Source: JAEUNX01 sp034004685
Lineage (GTDB): Bacteria; Pseudomonadota; Gammaproteobacteria; Burkholderiales; Rhodocyclaceae
Direction of reading: 5' to 3'
DNA: 44,915 bases
NCBI GenBank assembly: GCA_034004685.1
Contig: JAVEWG010000031.1
Coordinates: 1-44,915 of the forward strand
In this document: positions 34,426 through 40,416 of the stretch, one piece after another
Position numbering within the stretch: position 1 is the first letter of the stretch
How the letters are laid out: each line of letters begins with the position of its first letter
Translations under genes and position numbers: made by a program
The notes under the pieces: generated by a model
The model's input: only the letters and a program-made list of their open reading frames with translations
Told to the model about the DNA's origin: nothing
Database searches by the model: none

Positions 34426-35535
34426 CTATACGCGAACCGCACGATAGAGCGCCCGGATGAGGTCGGACTGGGTGATGACGCCCACCAACTGCTGAGCATC
34501 ATCAACGATGGGGATGTGATGGCACCCGCCCTCCGAGAACAGGCGGACCAGTTCCACCACCGGCTGGTCGGCCCGCGCAGTGGAAGCCGGACGGCTCATC
34601 ACGGCCCCCACCGCGATGGACCTGCTGGGGTGCCGGCTTGCCAGCCGCTCCAGGATATCCCAGGCGGTCAGGATGCCCACCACCCGCGCGCCCCCGTCGG
34701 TCACCGGCAGGGCCTTGACCCGGTGCGCCCCCATCAGCCGATGCGCTTCGACCAGGGGAGTGTGCCGGGCCACCCTCAGGGGCGGCCCGGACATGATGTC
34801 GCGGCAGCGCAGGCTGCCCAGGTTGCGGCGGTAAGCCGCCAGTTCGGCCTGGTGGAGCAGATCCTCCAGATCGTCGCGGCTCACATCCAGTACCTGGTTG
34901 TAATGCTTCAGGGCAGCGTCCAGGTCGGCCTCGGAAAAGCGCAGGGCCCGGGGCGCCTCCCATGACGCCGGAGCGAGCCCGTGCCGATGGGGATAGGGCT
35001 TGCCGGTCAGGCTGTTGTAGAGGATCCCGGCCCCTACCAGCAGCATGGAATTGAGACCCACCGGGAACAGGGCGAAGCCGACCTCCCCCACCTGGTTGAG
35101 CACCACCAGCAAGGCGGTGGCCCCTCCGGGGGGATGAAGGCAGCGGGCCAGGAACATGCCACCGATGGACAGGGCTACCGCCGCCGCGGCGGCGCTGGCG
35201 GGCTCGTGGATCAGGCTCCCGCAGGCAATGCCGATCAGGGCGCAAAGGGTGTTGCCGCCGATCACCGGCCAGGGCTGGGCCAGGGGGCTGGCGGGCAGGG
35301 CGAACACCAGCACCGCGCTGGCCCCCAGGGGCGCGAACAACCAAAGGTGGTCGGTCAGGAGGGCGGGCAGCTGCCGGCTGCAGACCGCCGCCACGAAGAT
35401 CCCCACCGCCGCCCCGACGGAGGCGCGCCACCGCTCCGGGCCATCCACCGTCACCGACGGGGGCGCCCCATCCACCAGCCCGCCGGCCAGCCGGACCCAT
35501 CGCCGCCAGGCCGCCAGCGCCCCGGCCCGGATCAT
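34426..35535 (-). CDS. HPP-family membrane protein with tandem CBS domains
   Basis: A 369-residue protein. The N-terminal half has four or five helices of the HPP family, with LFAPLGASAVLVFALPASPL and the name-giving HPPGGATALLVVLN. The C-terminal half carries two CBS domains (CRDIMSGPPLRVARHTPLVE, and VGAVMSRPASTARADQPVVE, ending GVITQSDLIRALYRAV), which in other proteins sense adenine nucleotides. Some HPP proteins have been linked to nitrite transport. ATG 35535 follows a purine-rich GGGGGG; the frame is open upstream but overlaps the lysR promoter. It leads the operon with ccoG and the hemerythrin gene. Confidence 0.92.
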   Translation of the reverse strand: MIRAGALAAWRRWVRLAGGLVDGAPPSVTVDGPERWRASVGAAVGIFVAAVCSRQLPALLTDHLWLFAPLGASAVLVFALPASPLAQPWPVIGGNTLCALIGIACGSLIHEPASAAAAAVALSIGGMFLARCLHPPGGATALLVVLNQVGEVGFALFPVGLNSMLLVGAGILYNSLTGKPYPHRHGLAPASWEAPRALRFSEADLDAALKHYNQVLDVSRDDLEDLLHQAELAAYRRNLGSLRCRDIMSGPPLRVARHTPLVEAHRLMGAHRVKALPVTDGGARVVGILTAWDILERLASRHPSRSIAVGAVMSRPASTARADQPVVELVRLFSEGGCHHIPIVDDAQQLVGVITQSDLIRALYRAVRV

Positions 35536-35714
35536 GGTGGTTCCCCCCGGCAATTCAGCCTGGCCTTCGCTGGAGGGTTTCGGCAATACGCCGGACAGCC
35601 CCGGTTTGCCCCATGGGGCGGCGTTGTTCTCGGGGGGACGGGAGCTTCCAGTTGGGCATCGGCGCCTCGGGCCATTGTCGGGAGGCGCATTGTGCACGGC
35701 GGCATTCGGCCACG

Positions 35715-35720
35715 TAAAAT
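35715..35720 (+). promoter_or_regulatory. -10 element of the lysR gene
   Basis: TAAAAT (5 of 6 matches) with a poor -35 candidate TTGTGC 19 bp upstream (35690-35695). Transcription would start near 35727, just before the dyad at 35735-35761. Confidence 0.4.
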
Positions 35721-35734
35721 GAAACGATTCGAAG

Positions 35735-35761
35735 GGACCCATCGAAATTGTCCATGGGTCC
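35735..35761. promoter_or_regulatory. Perfect T-N11-A dyad, candidate LysR operator
   Basis: GGACCCAT (35735-35742) and ATGGGTCC (35754-35761) are exact inverted repeats with an 11-nt centre, so the innermost bases form the T-N11-A motif that defines LysR-type regulator boxes. It lies 22 bp upstream of the lysR start and just downstream of its -10 element, a position suited to autorepression. Confidence 0.6.
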
Positions 35762-35783
35762 GCCCCTGGGGCCGCCACGCCAA

Positions 35784-36641
35784 ATGGATATCAACCTCGC
35801 CAGAACCTTCCTGGAAATCGTTCGCTGCGGCAGCTTCGTCGCGGCGGCGGAGCAGTTGCACGTCACCCAGACCACCGTGACCGCCCGCATCCAGGGCTTG
35901 GAAGCCATCCTCGGCTGCGAACTGTTCATCCGCAGCCGCCTGGGCGCCCGCATGACCCCTAACGGCGAGAAGTTTCTCGGCCATGCCAGCAAGCTGGTCC
36001 AGACCTGGGAAGCGGCGCGGCGCGATCTGCCCCTCCCGGAGGGCCACGAGAGCCTGTTCGCCCTGGGGGGGGAGGTCAGCCTGTGCAATCCGATCCTCTT
36101 CAACTGGGCCACCCGTCTGCGGGAACGGGCCCCGGCCCAGGCGATCCGGGTCGAGGCCGGGGATGGGGAAGCCTTGCAAAGACAGGTGGATCTGGGGGCC
36201 CTGGACGCGGCCCTGGTCTATCAACCCGAGTACCGGCCCGCCATCCAGGTGGAGCAGGTGCTGGAGGAAAAGCTCATCCAGGTCCGCTCGGTCCGCAACC
36301 CGGAGCCTTACCTGTTCGTGGACTGGGGGCCGGATTTCCGCCATCAGCACGACACCGCCCTGCCCGGCCTGTCCCGTGCGCCCCTCCGCTTCAACCTCGG
36401 GCCCCTGGCGCTCCAGTATCTTTTGCAGTACGGCGGGCGGGGCTATTTCCGCACCCGGGTGGTCCAGAAGTATCTGGAAACAGGCCTGCTCGCCCGGGTG
36501 GAGCAGGCCCCGGAATTTTCCTATCCGGTCTATCTGGCCTATTCCCGGGACAACCGATCCCCCTTCCTGGCCGAAGCCATCGACACCCTGCGGGGCGTCA
36601 TCACCGACAACATCGATTGGTCCCAGCGCTGGGAATACTGA
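35784..36641 (+). CDS. LysR-family transcriptional regulator
   Basis: A 285-residue regulator. The N-terminal winged helix reads NLARTFLEIVRCGSFVAAAE then QLHVTQTTVTARIQGLEAIL, the standard LysR DNA-binding domain, and the remaining part is the periplasmic-binding-protein-like effector domain. I chose ATG 35784, which gives the normal N-terminus (MDINLARTFL); an in-frame TTG at 35748 lies inside the putative operator. It is 26 bp before the beta-helix gene on the same strand, so it may control that gene as well as itself. The effector is unknown. Confidence 0.92.
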   Translation: MDINLARTFLEIVRCGSFVAAAEQLHVTQTTVTARIQGLEAILGCELFIRSRLGARMTPNGEKFLGHASKLVQTWEAARRDLPLPEGHESLFALGGEVSLCNPILFNWATRLRERAPAQAIRVEAGDGEALQRQVDLGALDAALVYQPEYRPAIQVEQVLEEKLIQVRSVRNPEPYLFVDWGPDFRHQHDTALPGLSRAPLRFNLGPLALQYLLQYGGRGYFRTRVVQKYLETGLLARVEQAPEFSYPVYLAYSRDNRSPFLAEAIDTLRGVITDNIDWSQRWEY

Positions 36642-36667
36642 TCGCCCCGGGCAGGAAGGAGCATCCC

Positions 36668-37855
36668 ATGCCCCCCTTTGCACCGGCCTCGTTCCGGCCC
36701 GGGTCCACCCCCTGGAGCGCCGCCCTGGCCTGGACCCTGGCCAGCCTCCTGCCCGCCAGTCTGCCCGCCGCCACCCTCCAGGTGGGCCCCGGCGGCCTGG
36801 CCACCATCGCCGAGGCCGCCCGCCTGGCCCGGGACGGGGACGTGGTGGAGATATTCGCCGGCACCTACCGGGGGGATGTGGCGGTGTGGCGGCAAAGGCG
36901 GCTGACGATCCGGGGAATGGGGGGCCTGGCGGAATTGCTGGCCGACGGCCAGAGCGCCGAGGACAAGGCCATCTGGGTGATCCGGGACGGGGACTTCACC
37001 ATCGAGGGCATCGCCTTCCGAGGCGCCCGGGTGCCCAACGGCAACGGGGCGGGGATCCGCTTCGAGAAGGGACGGCTGGCGATCCGCAACTGCCGCTTCG
37101 AGGACAACGAAATGGGAATCCTCACCGGCAACGACCCGGAATCCGTGCTGATGATCCACGACAGCGAGTTCGCCCACGCCCCCCGGGGGGCCGAACGCCC
37201 CTTGAAGCACCTGCTCTACGCGGGCCACATCGCCCGCCTGGAAGTCCGGGGCAGCCGCTTCCACGATGGCTACATCGCCCATCTGCTTAAATCCCGCGCC
37301 CGGGAAAGCGACCTGCGCTACAACTTGGTATGGGATGGCCCCACCGGCAGCGCCTCTTATGAAATGGACTTTCCCAACGGCGGGGTGGTGACCCTGATCG
37401 GCAACCTGGTGGGGCAGAACGCCGCCACCGCCAATCCGGCCCTGATCTCCTTCGGCGCCGAAGGCCCGGGCTGGCCGGAGCACCGCCTGACCCTGGCCCA
37501 CAACACCCTCATCAACCAGGCCGGGCCGGCGGCCCATTTCACCCGGGTGTGGACCGAAAAGCTGGGGCCGGTAGCCACCGCCTTCCACAACAATCTGCTG
37601 GTGGGGCCTGGGCTGCTGGAAGGGGCGCCAGCCGCCGAAGCGCGCCACTGGGGCGGCGTCCGCGATCTCTCCGGGCTGGATTTCCGCCCCGCGCCGGGGT
37701 TGGCCAGGGTACCACCGCCCCCCCGGGAGCTGGCCCCGACGGCCCAATTCACCCTGCCCCTGGGCACCCGCCCCCTCGCCCCGCCCCGCCGCTGGCGGCC
37801 CGGGGCCATCCAGGCCGCAGCGGCTGGCTTGCGGCCAGACCCGGCTGTGCCCTAG
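36668..37855 (+). CDS. Exported right-handed beta-helix protein
   Basis: A 395-residue protein. The N-terminus (WSAALAWTLASLLPASLPAA) looks like a signal peptide with cleavage after PAA, residue about 38. The mature part opens TLQVGPGGLATIAEAARLAR, the usual entry to a right-handed parallel beta-helix, followed by coil repeats with isolated Asn/Asp/Gly and paired strands (DGDVVEIFAGTYRGDV, FTIEGIAFRGARV, LAIRNCRFEDNEMGIL, RLTLAHNTLI). The fold is shared by polysaccharide lyases and adhesins; I see no catalytic motif. AAGGAG lies just upstream. It is between the lysR and dodecin genes. The frame is open upstream inside lysR but that is a shadow. Confidence 0.82.
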   Translation: MPPFAPASFRPGSTPWSAALAWTLASLLPASLPAATLQVGPGGLATIAEAARLARDGDVVEIFAGTYRGDVAVWRQRRLTIRGMGGLAELLADGQSAEDKAIWVIRDGDFTIEGIAFRGARVPNGNGAGIRFEKGRLAIRNCRFEDNEMGILTGNDPESVLMIHDSEFAHAPRGAERPLKHLLYAGHIARLEVRGSRFHDGYIAHLLKSRARESDLRYNLVWDGPTGSASYEMDFPNGGVVTLIGNLVGQNAATANPALISFGAEGPGWPEHRLTLAHNTLINQAGPAAHFTRVWTEKLGPVATAFHNNLLVGPGLLEGAPAAEARHWGGVRDLSGLDFRPAPGLARVPPPPRELAPTAQFTLPLGTRPLAPPRRWRPGAIQAAAAGLRPDPAVP

Positions 37856-37913
37856 TCTAGAAGTGCGTGGCGCCCGGCAAGCCACGGATTCCCACAACAA
37901 CGAGGAGACCCAA

Positions 37914-38123
37914 ATGTCCGCCCATGTCTACAAGATCATCGAACTCGTCGGATCTTCGCCCACCAGTTCCGACGAAGCCATCCGCAACGCCATCGAGCGG
38001 GCCTCGGAAACCGTCACCCACCTGGACTGGTTCGAGGTGGTCAATACCCGCGGGCACATCGTCAATGGGCGCATCGCCCATTACCAGGTAACCCTGCGGC
38101 TGGGATTCCGCTTGGCCGATTAG
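37914..38123 (+). CDS. Dodecin (flavin-binding storage protein)
   Basis: A 69-residue protein that assembles into hollow dodecamers binding FMN or FAD. It begins SAHVYKIIELVGSSPTSSDE and contains AIERASETVTHLDWFEVVNT, with Trp39 as the flavin-stacking residue, and ends YQVTLRLGFRLAD. The start follows CGAGGAGAC; an in-frame start at 37863 would add 17 residues without support. It is 58 bp after the beta-helix gene. Identification is secure. Confidence 0.96.
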   Translation: MSAHVYKIIELVGSSPTSSDEAIRNAIERASETVTHLDWFEVVNTRGHIVNGRIAHYQVTLRLGFRLAD

Positions 38124-38143
38124 GCAGGACGCCTTTCCCGGGC

Positions 38144-38171
38144 CCGGGAGCGGCACCCGCCGCGCTCCCGG
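38144..38171 (+). terminator. GC-rich hairpin after dodecin
   Basis: Perfect 9-bp arms CCGGGAGCG (38144-38152) and CGCTCCCGG (38163-38171) with a 10-nt loop lie 20 bp beyond the dodecin stop. No T-tract follows, so it may be a weak or Rho-assisted terminator or only an RNA stabiliser. Confidence 0.45.
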
Positions 38172-38215
38172 CCCCGCCTACAAAGCCTGGGACGGCCCGC
38201 CCCCCGCCCGGCCCA

Positions 38216-38264
38216 GGTGGTAAACTCCGGCCCTTGCTAATTTTTCGCTTCCGGAGTTTCCACC
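38216..38264 (+). promoter_or_regulatory. Long dyad covering the yebC ribosome binding site
   Basis: GGTGG-T-AAACTCCGG (38216-38230) and CCGGAGTTTCCACC (38251-38264) pair over 14 bp with one bulged T, with a 20-nt centre containing TTGCTAATTTTT. The right arm contains the Shine-Dalgarno GGAG (38253-38256) and abuts the ATG at 38265. If transcription starts upstream of 38216 the stem would hide the ribosome site; if it starts inside (TAAACT at 38221-38226 looks like a -10) the dyad is instead a DNA-binding site. Confidence 0.5.
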
Positions 38265-38990
38265 ATGGCAGGTCATTCCAAATGGGCCAACATCCAGCAC
38301 CGCAAGGGTCGTCAGGACGAAAAGCGGGGCGCGGCCTTCTCCAAGCTGGCCAAGGAGATCACCGTGGCCGCCAAGATGGGCGGAGGTGACGCGGGCTTCA
38401 ACCCGCGCCTGCGCCTGGCGGTGGACAAGGCCAAGGCGGTAAACATGCCCAAGGACAAGATCGACAACGCCATCAAGAAGGGCACCGGCGAACTCGAGGG
38501 CGTGAGCTACGAGGAAGTGCGCTACGAAGGCTACGGCATTGGCGGCGCGGCGGTGATCGTGGATTGCCTCACCGACAACAAGACCCGCACCGTGGCCGAC
38601 GTGCGCCACGCCTTCTCCAAGTACGGCGGCAACATGGGGGCCGACGGCTGCGTGGCCTTCCAGTTCAAGCACTGTGGCCAGCTCCTGTTCGCCCCCGGCA
38701 CCAACGAGGACGCCCTCATGGAAGCAGCCCTGGAAGCCGGCGCCGAGGACGTGATCCCCAACGACGACGGCTCCATCGAAGTCATCACCGGCCCCTGGGA
38801 TTTCACCGCCGTGAAGGAAGCCCTGGAAGCCGCCGGCTTCAAATCCGAGTTTGGCGAAGTGAGCATGAAACCCCAGAACGAAACCGAGCTGGCCGGCGAC
38901 GAGGCCGCCCGCATGCAAAAGCTGCTGGATGTCCTGGAAGGTCTGGACGACGTACAGGAGGTCTATTCCTCCGCCGTCCTCAACGACTAA
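38265..38990 (+). CDS. yebC: YebC/PmpR-family protein
   Basis: A 241-residue protein (TACO1 family) that has been described as a transcription regulator and, more recently, as a translation factor for difficult sequences. The canonical N-terminus MAGHSKWANIQHRKGRQDEK is followed by FSKLAKEITVAAKMGGGD, YEGYGIGGAAVIVDCLTDNK and the C-terminal GLDDVQEVYSSAVLND. It is usually followed by ruvC in Betaproteobacteria; here the next sequences are a transporter remnant and insertion-sequence debris. Its ribosome site lies in a large dyad. Confidence 0.96.
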   Translation: MAGHSKWANIQHRKGRQDEKRGAAFSKLAKEITVAAKMGGGDAGFNPRLRLAVDKAKAVNMPKDKIDNAIKKGTGELEGVSYEEVRYEGYGIGGAAVIVDCLTDNKTRTVADVRHAFSKYGGNMGADGCVAFQFKHCGQLLFAPGTNEDALMEAALEAGAEDVIPNDDGSIEVITGPWDFTAVKEALEAAGFKSEFGEVSMKPQNETELAGDEAARMQKLLDVLEGLDDVQEVYSSAVLND

Positions 38991-39003
38991 GCTTCCCCAG
39001 CCC

Positions 39004-39023
39004 CGGCCCGTTCTGACGGGCCG
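39004..39023 (+). terminator. Hairpin after yebC
   Basis: CGGCCCGT (39004-39011) and ACGGGCCG (39016-39023) form a perfect 8-bp stem with a TCTG loop, 13 bp beyond the yebC stop. There is no T-tract, so termination efficiency is uncertain. Confidence 0.5.
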
Positions 39024-39037
39024 CCCGCTCCACGCAG

Positions 39038-39166
39038 TGCCGCTATCCCCGCTTCTTCGTGCTGCCGTGGAGCACCGGCTTCATCGGCGCCAAGCTCGGC
39101 CTGCCCTTCACCGAACCCCTCCACCTCCTGAGCCTGCGCTACGTTCTGGTGCTGGCCTTGATCTGA
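39038..39166 (+). pseudogene. Remnant of an EamA/DMT-type transporter gene
   Basis: One frame reads FFVLPWSTGFIGAKLGLPF then TEPLHLLSLRYVLVLALI, which matches the first membrane helices of EamA-family drug/metabolite transporters (typically about 290 residues). Only about 42 codons survive: there is no start codon at the expected place, a Pro sits where a Leu is usual, and a TGA at 39164-39166 ends the frame just as the next helix should begin. The next gene (opposite strand) ends 3 bp later, marking a breakpoint. This is a clear gene fossil. Confidence 0.75.
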
Positions 39167-39169
39167 CGC

Positions 39170-39490
39170 TTATTGCCCTTTCAAATTCAGGTTCGGAAAC
39201 TTGACTTCCTCGAAGTAGGACTTCGTTTCATCGGTGATGGCTGCCCGAGCCGCCAGGACGAAATTTTTCGCGGCCACCTGGGGTTTGTCGGCCTCCGGGA
39301 AGAAGGAGAGCGCGAAGGGCAGGCTGATGCTCGCCACCAGGGCCACCCCTCCCCAGATGCGAAACCAGCAGCGTTTGGCAGGGGCCCGCTCCCGGTACCA
39401 CCGGATGTACCAGCGGACGGACCCCTGGACGTGCTCGTCGGCGAAAAAAACCTGCCTCTCCAGCGCCGCCAGATAATTGTCCCCATTCAT
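39170..39490 (-). CDS. Small membrane protein, DUF4231/SLATT-like, possibly truncated
   Basis: A 106-residue product. From ATG 39490, with GGAGG 8 nt upstream, the sequence YLAALERQVFFADEHVQGSV then RWYIRWYRERAPAKRCWFRI and a hydrophobic helix (WGGVALVASISLPFALSFF) resemble the start of DUF4231-type (SLATT) proteins. Those usually have two helices and a longer cytoplasmic tail; here one helix leads straight to FVLAARAAITDETKSYFEEV, which resembles the C-terminal helix of the family. An in-frame internal deletion would explain this. It lies between the EamA remnant and the IS5 remnant. Family assignment is tentative. Confidence 0.5.
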   Translation of the reverse strand: MNGDNYLAALERQVFFADEHVQGSVRWYIRWYRERAPAKRCWFRIWGGVALVASISLPFALSFFPEADKPQVAAKNFVLAARAAITDETKSYFEEVKFPNLNLKGQ

Positions 39491-39509
39491 GGCCGCGCCC
39501 TCCAATCAG

Positions 39510-39750
39510 ATCCGGCCACGTGTTCCCAGACACCGCTGTCACGCCAGCGGGCGAAGCGCATGGATGGGCTGTGCCACCTACCAAATGCCTGCGGCAGGTC
39601 GCGCCATGGGCTGCCTGTACGCAGAATCCAAAGGACTGCCTCGACGAAGAGCCGATTGCCCCTCGCCGTACAGCCTGGATCGCAGGTCTTGCCCGGCAAG
39701 AGATGGTCAATGCGGGCCCACGGGTCATCTCGTAGCATCTTCCGGTTCAT
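39510..39750 (-). mobile_element. Remnant of an IS5-family transposase gene
   Basis: From ATG 39750 the reading frame gives MLRDDPWARIDHLLPGKTCD, then GNRLFVEAVLWILRTGSPWR and DLPQAFGRWHSPSMRFARW, which is the N-terminal domain of IS5-group (IS427/IS1031-like) transposases. Homology stops after GVWEHVAG near 39510, about 80 residues in, and the catalytic DDE part is missing. The broken end abuts the ribosome site of the DUF4231-like gene. The element is dead. Confidence 0.8.
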
Positions 39751-39825
39751 CCTGACTCCGCGGAAAAATCAGGATAAGACCCTATTCAGACCGCTGGGAA
39801 CAGTCCCCTGCCATGCCATTGACCG

Positions 39826-40138
39826 TCAGCAAATGATCCGGATTGGCTTGCATATGGCATTCCATTCATTGGTTGTGAACAGGCCCCAGCAAGCCATCAC
39901 CCGCTCCGGGGTTTTGACCAGATATTCCAAGAAGCTGGATGCCTTCGGGAGCAAGGCTTTTTTTTTGCTGGCTGCTCGGTCGGAAGATCGCAGTTCGGTT
40001 TTGACGTCCCGGTTCAGGTATTCATCGGGGTTGATCTGCGGCGAGTACGGCGACAGATAAAACACGTCGTTGCTTGCTTTGGGCCAGCCAAGCGGTCACC
40101 AGCTCGGCGTGATGAACCTTCTTGATTCCCTTCTTTAC
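39826..40138 (-). mobile_element. Remnant of an IS630-family transposase gene, frameshifted
   Basis: The C-terminal part is in one frame (VFYLSPYSPQINPDEYLNRD then the helical tail to 39826), the IS630/DDE_3 ending with the last catalytic acid in NPDE. Just upstream (about 40075-40138) another frame gives KKVHHAELVTAWLAQSKQ, the preceding part of the same domain, so a frameshift lies near 40070. Only about 100 residues remain and the N-terminal two thirds are absent. No intact inverted repeats were recognised. The 75 bp between this and the IS5 remnant show nothing else. Confidence 0.75.
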
Positions 40139-40234
40139 GCTCGCTTAACGCACAGGTGTCTGTCTTTTAGCGTTTTCTTAATGCTCGAAAGACTAACGTA
40201 GAGCCTGTCGCAACTTGTCCATTTCGGAGGTTTC

Positions 40235-40324
40235 ATGGACCCGCTCTATCTGTTGCTCGCCGTAGCGTTCTTCGCCCTGACGGCCGGCCTTGTCCCTCTG
40301 TTTGAAAAGATCCGGAGGAAATGA
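40235..40324 (+). CDS. 29-residue membrane peptide upstream of kdpF
   Basis: A tiny ORF with a strong ribosome site (CGGAGG, 4 nt upstream) encodes MDPLYLLLAVAFFALTAGLV and a basic tail (PLFEKIRRK): one membrane helix, N-terminus out of register with no signal peptide. Its stop overlaps the kdpF start by one base (TGATG). The beginning (M-x-PLYL) resembles KdpF itself, so it may be a duplicated KdpF-like subunit. Such ORFs in front of kdpF are seen in other Betaproteobacteria, but I know of no assigned function. The 95 bp before it, down to the IS630 remnant, show no clear promoter. Confidence 0.7.
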   Translation: MDPLYLLLAVAFFALTAGLVPLFEKIRRK

Positions 40325-40416
40325 TGAATCCGCTTTATCTGATTGCCTTGGCAGTTGCCATCGGCGTATTCGGCTACCTGGTTGCCGTACTGTTTTTCCC
40401 GGAGGACTTTTCATGA
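40324..40416 (+). CDS. kdpF: KdpF, small subunit of the K+-transporting ATPase
   Basis: A 30-residue single-helix peptide (MNPLYLIALAVAIGVFGYLV, ending FPEDFS). KdpF binds between KdpA and KdpB and stabilises the complex. A ribosome site (CGGAGGAA) precedes it, and its stop overlaps the kdpA start as ATGA, so translation of the three small and large subunits is coupled. Length and position match other KdpF peptides. Confidence 0.9.
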   Translation: MNPLYLIALAVAIGVFGYLVAVLFFPEDFS

